NCBI GenBank assembly: GCA_035566435.1
Contig: DATMRF010000114.1
Coordinates: 1-64,000 of the forward strand
Direction: 5' to 3'
DNA from: DATMRF01 sp035566435
GTDB taxonomy: Bacteria > Verrucomicrobiota > Verrucomicrobiia > Limisphaerales > UBA8199
Length of the DNA: 64,000 bases
The notes under the pieces were generated by a model that worked only from the letters and a program-made list of their open reading frames with translations, was not told the origin of the DNA and made no database searches. Position numbers and translations under genes: made by a program. This document shows positions 54,972 to 63,286 of this stretch, piece after piece. Position 1 is the first letter of the stretch, and every line of letters starts with the position of its first letter.

Positions 54972-55640
54972 TCAATCCTGAGAAATTAAGCCCGACTGCA
55001 GGGCGAACCGTACCAGGCCGGGAATATCGAAGATATTGAGGCGTTCCATCAGTTTCGCGCGGTGGTATTCGACCGTTTTAGGGCTGACCTTCAGAATCAT
55101 GCCGATTGCCTTGGTGGTTTGCCCCTCGGCGATGAGTTGCAGGATTTCGCGCTGGCGTGCCGTTAGCTTCTCCAACGGGCTCTTTTGGTGTGCGATTTGC
55201 TGCAGCGGCAGCTTTTTTACCAGGCGATTCGACATTTCCGCGGTGAGATAGATTTCTCCCCGCGCAACTCGTTCCAAGGCTGTGGACAACTCCGCGATGG
55301 CTGCCTTCTTCAGCAGGTAGCCGGAAGCCCCCGCCTTGAGGGCTTGCCAGAAGTACTCTTCGTTCTGGTGCACCGAAAGAATGATGACCCTCACGTGGGG
55401 GAATTCCTTCGTAATCCTGGCAGTCGCTTCAATTCCGTTCATGCTCTTCATGGAGATATCCATGAAGGCCACCTTGGGTTGGACCGCGCGGATCAGGTCC
55501 AGAGCCTCGCGCCCGTCGCTGGCTTCGCCCGCCACGACGACGTCCGGGAGCTTTTCAAGCTCCGCACGAATGCCGGCGCGAACGATCGGATGATCGTCGG
55601 CCAGCACGACTCGAATGGATTTGTCCGGATTATTCATCAC
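54972..55640 (-). CDS. NarL/FixJ-family response regulator
   Basis: 222 residues. The receiver domain has the acidic pair LADDHP, phospho-acceptor Asp61 in KVAFMDISM, and Lys in GYLLKKA. The C-terminal LuxR-type helix-turn-helix reads LTARQREILQLIAEGQTTKAIG and SPKTVEYHRAKLMERL. Its start lies within the last bases of nothing else; instead its first 11 bases overlap the 3' end of the kinase gene. It is cytosolic and regulates unknown targets, possibly the sphingolipid genes next to it. Confidence 0.95.
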   Translation of the reverse strand: MMNNPDKSIRVVLADDHPIVRAGIRAELEKLPDVVVAGEASDGREALDLIRAVQPKVAFMDISMKSMNGIEATARITKEFPHVRVIILSVHQNEEYFWQALKAGASGYLLKKAAIAELSTALERVARGEIYLTAEMSNRLVKKLPLQQIAHQKSPLEKLTARQREILQLIAEGQTTKAIGMILKVSPKTVEYHRAKLMERLNIFDIPGLVRFALQSGLISQD

Positions 55641-57438
55641 TTAAAGCCCAAACAGGCACTTCCGGGGATTTCAGGGGGAACCAGGCATGGACTTCGGTGC
55701 CGCAGCCCGGCACGGAGTTCAACTCAACTCCGCCGCCAGCGAGGGACGCGCGTTCCTCCATGCTCAAGAGCCCGAGACTGGCCCCGCGTACCGCCTCTCC
55801 ACGAGATCCGCCAACGTCAAACCCTACCCCATCGTCGCGGACGGACAAGTGCAAGTGGCCATCCTGGCGGCTTAGCTCGACCGTGACGGCCCGCGCGCGG
55901 GCATGCCGCACGACGTTGGTCAATGCCTCCTGCGCCACCCGGAAACACTCCGTCTCGATCACCGGGTCAAGTCGTTCCTCCAATTCGGTCCCTCGGAACT
56001 CAGCGCGCATGCCGGTCAGCGCGGCCTGCCGGTGGGTGTACCAGCGCAGAGCCGGCTCCAGGCCCAGGTCGTCCAACATCGAGGGTCTCAAGTTCAGAGA
56101 CAGATCATGCACCTGCTCGAGCACTCGCTCGACGGCCTGAATGCTCTCGGTCAACCTTCGTTCCAGGGCGGCGGGGCCGGGCGAGCGCATGGCTGCCTGC
56201 AGATTCATTTCCGCCGCCGTCAGGCTCTGGCCGATCTCATCGTGCAACTCACGCGCAATCTGCCGCCGCTCGGCCTCTTGCACACCCACGAGCCGATACG
56301 ACAGCACCTGTAGTTTTTTAGACGCGCGCAAGCGCTCTCGCTCGCGATCCTGGAGCGCCTGCGCCATTTGATCGAACGCCAGGGTCAATCGCCCCAATTC
56401 GTCTCGGCCGTACGGCGCGCCGGTTCGGGCGCTTAAATCGCCCGCCGCCAGCCTGGCCGTGAATTCGGCGAGTCTTCCGACCGGCTGCAGGATAAGTAGC
56501 TTGCTGCCGACCCAGCCCAAGCCCAACGCCAGGGCCGCCGCGACCCCCAGCCAACTCAGGTTGCGCCGGAGTGAACGGTCCGCCTCCGCAAAAAGGTTCT
56601 GCCTGGGAATACCCAGCAGGGTGCAAAGTTCCCCCGACGCCAGCCGGCTTCGCCTCGAACCAAAAGCATAAAAAGTTGGCGTGCCCTCCGAATCTGCTGA
56701 CTCGGTGACGCTTCCCGGGCTGCTCAGAGCCATCGAAAGCAGGGAGAGGTCGGCCAGGCGCCGGCCGACCCAGTCTTCGGGAGCTGGAAAGCGCGCCAGG
56801 ATGATGCCTTTGCGGTCAAACTCGGTCCAGGTTGCGCCGCGAGCCAACTGCGCTCGCAGTTCGGAGCTCGCGACCAGGCGGTCCAGGCTTAATTCGGCGA
56901 AGACGACCGCCACCGGCTGGCCAGAGGCATCCAGAACCGGATAACCAAGAGTCACCGTAGGCTGCCGTTCGGCGCTACCCGTTGAAAGGTCGCCGATGCT
57001 GAAGGAGCGCGTTGCGAGGGCCTGGCGAACAAGGCTAAGCCGGCCTGGGTCGCCAGCGCTTGCGGTCGGCGCCGAGCTGACCAGCACCTGGCCGTCGGGG
57101 GTAAGCACTCCGAGATTCGAGCAACGCGGGTCACCTGCCATCAGCTCATCGAGCCAGGCCTTGCAGTTCCGCGCATCCAACGATTTCACCGACGACGACT
57201 CTGATATGGCCAGGAGAAACTGCCGCATGCTGGCGATCATGCCCTGCTCCTGTTGGCCGGCGAGCCGCATCACGCGTTGCGACCGCTGCCGCCAGGCTAC
57301 GACCGCCCGTTGGCGGTCTTCGCCGGCAGTGTGCAGCATCAGCGCCACCAATGGAGCGCAGGCGAGCACAATCAACAGCAACAGCCGCAAGCGCAGGCTC
57401 GAAAGCCCGCGGGTTACGAAACCGATCAGGTTTCTCAT
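55630..57438 (-). CDS. HisKA_3 sensor histidine kinase with extracytoplasmic cache-like domain
   Basis: 602 residues. TM1 (LRLRLLLLIVLACAPLVALM) and TM2 (LGVAAALALGLGWVGSKLLI, about 297-316) flank a periplasmic sensor of about 250 residues with GYPVLDASGQPVAVVFAEL, typical of double-cache domains. A HAMP domain follows, then RRQIARELHDEIGQSLTAAE with His399, FRVAQEALTNVVRHARA as the N box and VRDDGVGFDV as the G1 box. It pairs with the response regulator, overlapping it by 11 bases, so the pair is co-translated. Confidence 0.94.
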   Translation of the reverse strand: MRNLIGFVTRGLSSLRLRLLLLIVLACAPLVALMLHTAGEDRQRAVVAWRQRSQRVMRLAGQQEQGMIASMRQFLLAISESSSVKSLDARNCKAWLDELMAGDPRCSNLGVLTPDGQVLVSSAPTASAGDPGRLSLVRQALATRSFSIGDLSTGSAERQPTVTLGYPVLDASGQPVAVVFAELSLDRLVASSELRAQLARGATWTEFDRKGIILARFPAPEDWVGRRLADLSLLSMALSSPGSVTESADSEGTPTFYAFGSRRSRLASGELCTLLGIPRQNLFAEADRSLRRNLSWLGVAAALALGLGWVGSKLLILQPVGRLAEFTARLAAGDLSARTGAPYGRDELGRLTLAFDQMAQALQDRERERLRASKKLQVLSYRLVGVQEAERRQIARELHDEIGQSLTAAEMNLQAAMRSPGPAALERRLTESIQAVERVLEQVHDLSLNLRPSMLDDLGLEPALRWYTHRQAALTGMRAEFRGTELEERLDPVIETECFRVAQEALTNVVRHARARAVTVELSRQDGHLHLSVRDDGVGFDVGGSRGEAVRGASLGLLSMEERASLAGGGVELNSVPGCGTEVHAWFPLKSPEVPVWALSDE

Positions 57439-57578
57439 ACAAGCACCTTAGCACAATGGGGCCGCGAATAAAAAGGGCGTTTTCACGGACGGCACGGCGG
57501 GGCTGAGCCCGCCCCGTTCCCGGGCTTGAGTTCTTTGGAACTCGCTTAAGCGAAGTCGGCGCCCGGCATTGGCCGGCT

Positions 57579-59129
57579 TCAACGCTGCTGCAGCCGGTAC
57601 ATCAACACCGGGCTGGTTGCATTGACGCTCACTGTCTGGGCGACTGTGGTCTGGTTATAAGTGTTCAACGGCGACCAACTCACTTGACCGAGCAGGTTGG
57701 TCGCGCACTGCAACTGGTACCTCGCGCCGACCTTTCCGAACAGTATGAGGGTCAGGTTCGAGCCCTGGGATTGCGAAATCTGCAACAAGGGAACGTCGCT
57801 CACAACCGCCACCCGCCCCGCCTGGGGGAAGTAGTTCGCATAGCCGGTCCCATCGGGTTTGTTTGCAGCCGTGATGGCGACGGGAAGGTTGACGAATGCG
57901 GAAGGCTGGTTGGAAATAGTCTGAAAACTCAACTGCGCGATAAGGTTGGTGCCTTGAAGCGTTTGGCCGGGCGTTGTCTGCAGCGCGACCATCAGATTGG
58001 TGCCTTGGTTCTGGAGTGAACTGGCGGCGACGCCGGGCGCCAGGTTCGTAAGGACGGGGTTCAAAAAATTGTTGCCGGGCCAGCCAATCGTAAAGACGGC
58101 GTTCGTGGTGCCATCGCTGCAATTGAGATAAATGGGCACGACGGCCCCTTGCCCCGCCTGGACGCTCGTGGAGCCCACGCCCACACCGAAATAATCCTGC
58201 ACGACGACCAAAACGGTTTCGTTCGTGCTCAGCGCCGGGTTGGAGAGGTCGGTGATCACGATCGTGATCAAATTGGTGGTGGATGCCTGAGAATTATTCG
58301 GCACCCAAGCCACGAAAGTGCCCGTTTTCTTGCTGGAGACGATGCCGGCGCCCGCCGGTGCTCCCGCCCCCAGACTGTAGGCGAACCTGTCGTTGTTGGT
58401 GACGGGAGGCGTCAGCGTGAATCGGAAGAGGGTGTTCGGGACGACTACGGCGTTGGTAAGGGGAGAGGGCGCCGTTACGGTTACGCCGAACGTGCGAATA
58501 ATGGTGTTGCTGATGGTGCCGCCGTCATCGAGCATCACGGTCATCACCACGTACCCGAAGGAATTGGTTGTGGGGGCAAAGCTCAGTGTGCCCGTGGTGT
58601 TCGGGCTGGTGTAGTTGAGCGTCGGGTTAGGGACTAGGGCGGGATTGCTGGAGAACGCGCTAATGACCAGCACCTGAACTTCATTGCTCGAGCCGGAGGT
58701 GATGCCGGTCAAGTTGACGGTTTGAGTGCCGGCGTTCTCGTTAATCGTGACATCGGCGATGGGCGAAAGGGTCGGCGGTTGGTTGACCGGCAGCGCCGGG
58801 ACGGTATAAGAGATCTCCGTGGAGTAGGCGCTCTCCAGGCCGGCGAGGTTGTAGGTCGTGGCGGCAAATTGATACGTCGCACCTGGAACGAGGTTCGAGA
58901 CGGTCACGGAAGTTGCGGCGCCGACATCGACCATGTTGGTGTAGGTTCCGGCGGCGAGCCCATAATAGATGCGGTACCCGATAACGGTAGGATCGGAGCT
59001 CGGGTCCCAGGCGAGGGTTACATTGGCGGCGATCACCCCTGAAGACACCGCGGCGTTGCCGAGGGCGACGGAGAGAAAAACAATGCGAGCCGCGCGTCTC
59101 ACCCGGTAAACAGCTTCTGCGAACTGCAT
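57579..59129 (-). CDS. Exported fibronectin III / cohesin-like multidomain protein
   Basis: I choose the ATG at 59127-59129 (MQFAEAVYRV), which has AAGGGAG upstream, giving 516 residues; the longer frame adds 47 residues without character. Signal peptide (IVFLSVALGNAAVSSGVIAA), FN3 domain (VTLAWDPSSDPTVIGYRIYY), Ig-like segments including TLSPIADVTINENAGTQTV, a cohesin-like part (TSVQAGQGAVVPIYLNCSDG), and a C-terminal module (KVGARYQLQCATNLLGQVSW, ending VLMYRLQQR). I infer a surface or secreted binding protein; the ligand is unknown. Confidence 0.75.
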   Translation of the reverse strand: MQFAEAVYRVRRAARIVFLSVALGNAAVSSGVIAANVTLAWDPSSDPTVIGYRIYYGLAAGTYTNMVDVGAATSVTVSNLVPGATYQFAATTYNLAGLESAYSTEISYTVPALPVNQPPTLSPIADVTINENAGTQTVNLTGITSGSSNEVQVLVISAFSSNPALVPNPTLNYTSPNTTGTLSFAPTTNSFGYVVMTVMLDDGGTISNTIIRTFGVTVTAPSPLTNAVVVPNTLFRFTLTPPVTNNDRFAYSLGAGAPAGAGIVSSKKTGTFVAWVPNNSQASTTNLITIVITDLSNPALSTNETVLVVVQDYFGVGVGSTSVQAGQGAVVPIYLNCSDGTTNAVFTIGWPGNNFLNPVLTNLAPGVAASSLQNQGTNLMVALQTTPGQTLQGTNLIAQLSFQTISNQPSAFVNLPVAITAANKPDGTGYANYFPQAGRVAVVSDVPLLQISQSQGSNLTLILFGKVGARYQLQCATNLLGQVSWSPLNTYNQTTVAQTVSVNATSPVLMYRLQQR

Positions 59130-59591
59130 AGTGACAGTCTCCCTTACGCATAAGTGCTGCCAATGTGGTGGGCGGCGAGCTTCATACAGGTTGCGCCAGG
59201 GGACGGCTTTCGGGAAGCCGTTGATTCCGCATGAGTTGCGTCGACATCGAATTCTCATTTTCCAGTGCATGGGTCATCCTCAAGGAGTCCTGTCAGGTTC
59301 GGAGGGAAAGGGATTAAGACAGCCTGTCTGGAAAACGGTCAGAGTCGGAACTCAGGAGTCCACAGTCCCAAGTCCAAAGTCAGGACGGCCAGCGGAATTT
59401 AAGTCGAAGCTAGTCGAGGTTAGTCGATTGAGGTCGAAGGTTGAGGGGAGAGGCTGGACCGGCTGGGGGGAGGCATGAGGCCGTAGTGCGGAGTGTCGCC
59501 ATGAATCGGGATTTCGCTTCGCTCAACGGACTTGAATGCGGAGGCCCAAGGAGTTGTCCCGGGCGAGCAGCCTGGCTTATTAAAGGGCGGG
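59130..59591. other. Gap with low-complexity sequence
   Basis: No supported gene. 59402-59440 carries imperfect tandem AGTCGAGGTT-type decamers (AAGTCGAAGCTAGTCGAGG), and 59356-59380 carries AGTCCACAGTCCCAAGTCC-type repeats. Confidence 0.5.
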
Positions 59592-60128
59592 TTACTTGAT
59601 TAGGGGCAGCAAGGCCGCCACTTGGAGGTCCAGGGCCATGTTGAGCTGGTTATCGATCTGGAAAAACCGCGCCGCTTTGACTGGCGGAATGACTTTACAG
59701 TATTTCTTGAAGTACTTTCGTTTCAGGGCGGTGCGCTTTTGCTCAAGGTCGAACACCTTGTTGGCCAGCGAGGTGGCTTGTGCGTCCGTCATGGAACCGA
59801 ATTCATGCACGAACTGCGCGATCAGAGCATAGCGTTCATCGAGCAGCTTGCCGAGCTCGTTTTCATAGTCTCGCTGCACAGGCCAGAAATCCACCGCCTC
59901 GCTTTCGGTGAGCGGCAGGTTTTGAGCGAAAATCACCGAACGCTCATGCCGCAGGTCTGAGCGCGCCAGTTCAACAAACGTGCGCAGATTGCCCGCATCC
60001 GGCGCGGTCTCAGGCTGTGGTGCCGGGGGGTTGGTCTGCGCCAGCAAACTGGTGGTGGACAAGAGAGGGGCGCCCAGCGCAAGCGTGCGCAGGAAAACAT
60101 GTCGGGAAATATTCGCTGAGGATTTCAT
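59592..60128 (-). CDS. Exported small helical protein of unknown function
   Basis: 178 residues. The N-terminus SRHVFLRTLALGAPLLSTTSLLAQ is a signal peptide (single Arg before HVF, so Sec or a weak Tat variant). The mature protein is helical and charged (AVDFWPVQRDYENELGKLLDERY; LANKVFDLEQKRTALKRKYF), reminiscent of Spy/CpxP-type periplasmic proteins in size and composition but without their LTxxQ motif. It is 49 bases after the 60178 gene and on the same strand, so they may be co-transcribed. Confidence 0.65.
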   Translation of the reverse strand: MKSSANISRHVFLRTLALGAPLLSTTSLLAQTNPPAPQPETAPDAGNLRTFVELARSDLRHERSVIFAQNLPLTESEAVDFWPVQRDYENELGKLLDERYALIAQFVHEFGSMTDAQATSLANKVFDLEQKRTALKRKYFKKYCKVIPPVKAARFFQIDNQLNMALDLQVAALLPLIK

Positions 60129-60177
60129 GATCAGATTGGATTTCAGGTTTTGAGAAAAGCAGGTTGCTGAGGGTCTG

Positions 60178-60921
60178 CTAAGGGGTTGCTGACACAGTCA
60201 CCGGCTGCTGCAACGTGAATTCGAGGAGCGTTCCAGGCGTGATGGTAAGCGTCTGTCCGCGTGTCAAGGCGCCGGCGGTAGCGCCGATGGCGGCGCCTTT
60301 TCCGGCGTTGCCCGCGATGGCCCCAATCGCTGCGCCGGCGGCAGCCCCTTTGGCCGCTTTGGCAATCGAGCGTTGACCCGCCTCTTGATAGTTGCCGGTC
60401 ATGATGGGCGCCGGTTGGCCGTTGATGACCATTTGCGTCAGGCGAATGTCCAGCGTCGATTGGCCGACCGCGCGGCCTGCCTGCGAGGAACTCTGAACCC
60501 TGCCGTATATGAGAGTGCCGCCCTTGACACCGACAGCGCTGCCCGCGGCCAGGTCGTATTCCAATTTGGTCGTGAATGTCGCACCGGGTCTGTCTCGGGA
60601 AGAAATACTGTCCAGGGTCCGAACGAGCAATGTGGTGCCGGCCGGCAGGGTGACGGATTGCGGGGAAGCAGCCGGTGCCGCCGCGACAGGGGGAGGCGCC
60701 GCGACAGCCGGCGCGGGCGTGGTGAACGTCAATGCGATGATTTGCGCCGTTTCAATGACCTGTGTGCCGGCGTCTGTGTCAAAGCGCACCGTGCCGGCGG
60801 TCCCTCCGGCATACTTGCCGTTGAGGATCGTGCCGTTCTTCAGTTCCAACACGTCAGCGCGGAGGTGCGGCGTGATTACCGCCGAGCCGATAGTTGCGAA
60901 AAGGAGCAATTGCTTTTTCAT
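60178..60921 (-). CDS. Exported glycine-zipper protein
   Basis: 247 residues with a signal peptide (LLLFATIGSAVITPHLRA). Residues 25-60 contain a GTILNGKYAGGTAGTVRFDT segment found in small beta-barrel or 'FlgO/YgdI-like' surface domains. A Pro/Ala-rich linker, a beta-rich domain with TLLVRTLDSISSRDRPG, and a glycine zipper (AAAGAAIGAIAGNAGKGAAI) follow. Glycine zippers insert into or oligomerise at membranes. The exact family is uncertain. It probably leads the two-gene unit with 59592. Confidence 0.65.
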   Translation of the reverse strand: MKKQLLLFATIGSAVITPHLRADVLELKNGTILNGKYAGGTAGTVRFDTDAGTQVIETAQIIALTFTTPAPAVAAPPPVAAAPAASPQSVTLPAGTTLLVRTLDSISSRDRPGATFTTKLEYDLAAGSAVGVKGGTLIYGRVQSSSQAGRAVGQSTLDIRLTQMVINGQPAPIMTGNYQEAGQRSIAKAAKGAAAGAAIGAIAGNAGKGAAIGATAGALTRGQTLTITPGTLLEFTLQQPVTVSATP

Positions 60922-61595
60922 AATTTCCCACTTGGTTTTTTAGCTGGGTGGTGCGTTCCCCGCTGGAATTCGCTGATTCCCTCAGTCCGGGCTCAACCGG
61001 CGGATGAAGGCCGAGTCGGCTTGCGCGTTTTCATTTCATTGCCTTTCGAAAGTCATTCAATCATCCGCGCAGCCTCGATGGCGCCGAATGGCAACATCTC
61101 GGGTGCGGCTAATGGCTTGGATATATTTCTTCTCTAACACCAAAGTCCGTGGCCGTCAAAGCGTTTGTTTGAAACGTTTTTGAAACAAACTTGGCGGCCG
61201 TTTGACATTAGAGTTCATTCAGGTGAGAATTAGGCAAGTCCAAACATCAAACCGTCCGGCGGCTGTGCCGTTCGCCGGCTGATTTAATCGTTTGTTCTCT
61301 CCAAAGCTGGGCGACGCAAAGCAGCAAACTGCGTTCTCGCGGCTTTGAGCGGCGAGCTCGGCAGTCGTGGGCGATTCGGAAAAACTGTGCAGGCAGAATT
61401 TCAGGTCGTTGAATTCGCAAGCGGACGGCCCCATAGCGGGGCCGGAATGTCCGGAAGGAAAATCCCTGGCACTGCGATTGGAGCGGCGTGTCACGCCGCC
61501 GGTCGGCGTTGCACTCGTTCCACCGCGACCCGCAGCAGAGTCTGTCCGGCCGGTCAGGATGGCATCCACTAAACTCAAGCACGCGTTGCAAGAAT
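60922..61595. other. Divergent intergenic region
   Basis: No supported gene over about 670 bases. One perfect small inverted repeat lies at 61163-61190 and is listed separately. Frames here have no family character. Confidence 0.45.
61163..61190. repeat. Inverted repeat GTTTGTTT...AAACAAAC in the divergent region
   Basis: GTTTGTTT at 61163-61170 and AAACAAAC at 61183-61190, with GTCAAA (61155) and TTTGAC (61201) roughly symmetric outside it. It could be an operator or a hairpin. Confidence 0.4.
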
Positions 61596-62459
61596 ATGAA
61601 ACCACATGGCAGGCTGCCTCGAATAAGAATATCGGGTATGTTGCTGGTTGCGGTCACCGTCCAGGTTGCCGCCATTCGGGTCAACGCCCAAACCGGTGCC
61701 GCCACTGACAACACCGCGGCCGACGAGAAGGCCCAGGAAGCGGATTTGGTCAAGAAAACGCTGAACCCGGTCGCCAGCCTGGTCAGCGTTCCGATCCAAA
61801 ACAACTGGGACTTTAACATCGGACCGTCCGATGCCATGAGGTACACCGCCAACGTCCAGCCGGTCATACCTTTCACTTTGAACAAAGACTGGAACTTGAT
61901 CAGCCGAACAATTCTGCCCTTTATTTACCAGGAATCCCGCTTTGCGGGCGACGGCTCGCATTCCGGCATGGGCGACACTGTCCAGAGCTTGTTCCTTTCA
62001 CCCAAAGACGCCGTCGGCGGGTGGATCCTGGGCGGTGGCCCGGCCCTGTTGTTTCCGACCGCGACCGATAGCGCGCTCGGCGCCGGGAAATGGGGAGCGG
62101 GACCAACTGCTGTTGTGCTCCGCCAGGATAACGGTTTTACCTGCGGCGTGCTGGCCAACCATCTTTGGTCCTATGCCGGTTGGGGAAATCGAGAGGTGAG
62201 CGCGACATTTATTCAGCCTTTCTTCGCTTACAGCACCAGGACATTTACCACCTTTGTGGTGAACACCGAGTCCACCTATGACTGGCAGGCCCGGCAGTGG
62301 TCGGTTCCGCTCAACTTTCAGGTCACCCAACTGCTGAAAGTGGGCAAGCAACCGATTTCGCTGCAACTCGGCTATCGCTACTACGCGGAAGGCCCAAGCG
62401 GCGGTCCGGATTGGGGACTCCGTTTTGCGGTAACCCTCCTGTTCCCGAAAAAAGGTTAG
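61596..62459 (+). CDS. Outer-membrane beta-barrel-like protein
   Basis: I choose the ATG at 61596 (MKPHGRLPRIRISGML), giving 287 residues with a signal-like segment LLVAVTVQVAAIRVNAQ. The mature part alternates aromatic strands with glycine turns (NNWDFNIGPSDAMRY; WNLISRTILPFIYQESRF; SAGWGNREVSATFIQPFFAY) and ends in a strand WGLRFAVTLLFP. The pattern resembles the neuromedin-U / MetA-type outer-membrane transporter group seen in Verrucomicrobiota. Solute unknown. It is 52 bases upstream of the DUF4136 gene. Confidence 0.72.
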   Translation: MKPHGRLPRIRISGMLLVAVTVQVAAIRVNAQTGAATDNTAADEKAQEADLVKKTLNPVASLVSVPIQNNWDFNIGPSDAMRYTANVQPVIPFTLNKDWNLISRTILPFIYQESRFAGDGSHSGMGDTVQSLFLSPKDAVGGWILGGGPALLFPTATDSALGAGKWGAGPTAVVLRQDNGFTCGVLANHLWSYAGWGNREVSATFIQPFFAYSTRTFTTFVVNTESTYDWQARQWSVPLNFQVTQLLKVGKQPISLQLGYRYYAEGPSGGPDWGLRFAVTLLFPKKG

Positions 62460-62511
62460 GAATGTAAATCAAAGAGACGCCACCCTGGCAGCGAATAAAA
62501 CGTTAAACAAA

Positions 62512-63045
62512 ATGAAAATCAAGCCGCGACGACTCATGAAGAATATGAAAATACTGGTACAACTCACCCTGACCGTTGCCATGGCCGGTTTGCTGGCCCT
62601 TGGCTCCGGCTGCAAGACCCGGCCCTTTCACAAGCAAGGCTTTGACTTCAGCCACTATCATACCTTCGCAATCCGCCCGCTGCCGGCCACCGGCACTCCC
62701 AGGGACCCGACAATTGTCGCTCGTCTTGGCCCCCCCGTGCGCCAGGCGGTCGAAGAGACGCTTGCCGGCAAAGGGTTCAAGAAGGTTCCGCAAAGCGAAG
62801 CCGATTTCCAGGTAAGCCTGCTGTTTGACTACCTCCCTGTCGCCGAGGATGAACTAGGCCGCCACGAGCGGCGCACGTTGGAAATCGACATCATCGACAG
62901 CCACAGCAACGAAACGGTTTGGTCGGATTGGAGGCAACGGACGACGGATATTACCATGTCGCCGGAGGCCGCCGGAAAAGTTGCGGCAGCGATGCTCAAA
63001 CCCTTCCCGCCCGGCGCGAAGTCCACCGGTGCAGTCGCGCCGTAA
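62512..63045 (+). CDS. DUF4136 lipoprotein
   Basis: 177 residues. A lipobox-like segment LLALGSGCKTRP follows a hydrophobic core; the start may be at MKNMKIL (62536). The DUF4136 core is visible: DFSHYHTFAI at the beginning, VRQAVEETLAGKGFKKVPQSEADFQVSLLF in the middle, and TLEIDIIDSHSNETVWSDW near the end. Family members are outer-membrane or periplasmic lipoproteins of unknown function. It follows the barrel gene on the same strand and may form an operon with it. Confidence 0.8.
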   Translation: MKIKPRRLMKNMKILVQLTLTVAMAGLLALGSGCKTRPFHKQGFDFSHYHTFAIRPLPATGTPRDPTIVARLGPPVRQAVEETLAGKGFKKVPQSEADFQVSLLFDYLPVAEDELGRHERRTLEIDIIDSHSNETVWSDWRQRTTDITMSPEAAGKVAAAMLKPFPPGAKSTGAVAP

Positions 63046-63286
63046 GCGCGCATGAAACAAAACTGGATTAAGCGGCGAAAACAGAGACAAGCGCACAAAA
63101 CCAAAACCGAAGCAGATCGGCTTGTCATTGCTTGCCGGCGCGGTGGCGTTTCTCTGGTGCCGTCAGGCCGGCCGGGACTTATGCCATTGGCACAGTGCCG
63201 ATGCTCTCGGTGATCCAACGCGTCGCAGCGTTTTAAGAATACCGAAATCAAAACCGGAAACACGACAAATGATAAAGGAGCAACGA
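63046..63286. other. Short gap upstream of the sulfatase
   Basis: No gene. A Shine-Dalgarno AAAGGAG at 63275-63281 lies just before the sulfatase ATG at 63287 and decides between this ATG and one 18 bases upstream. Confidence 0.6.
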
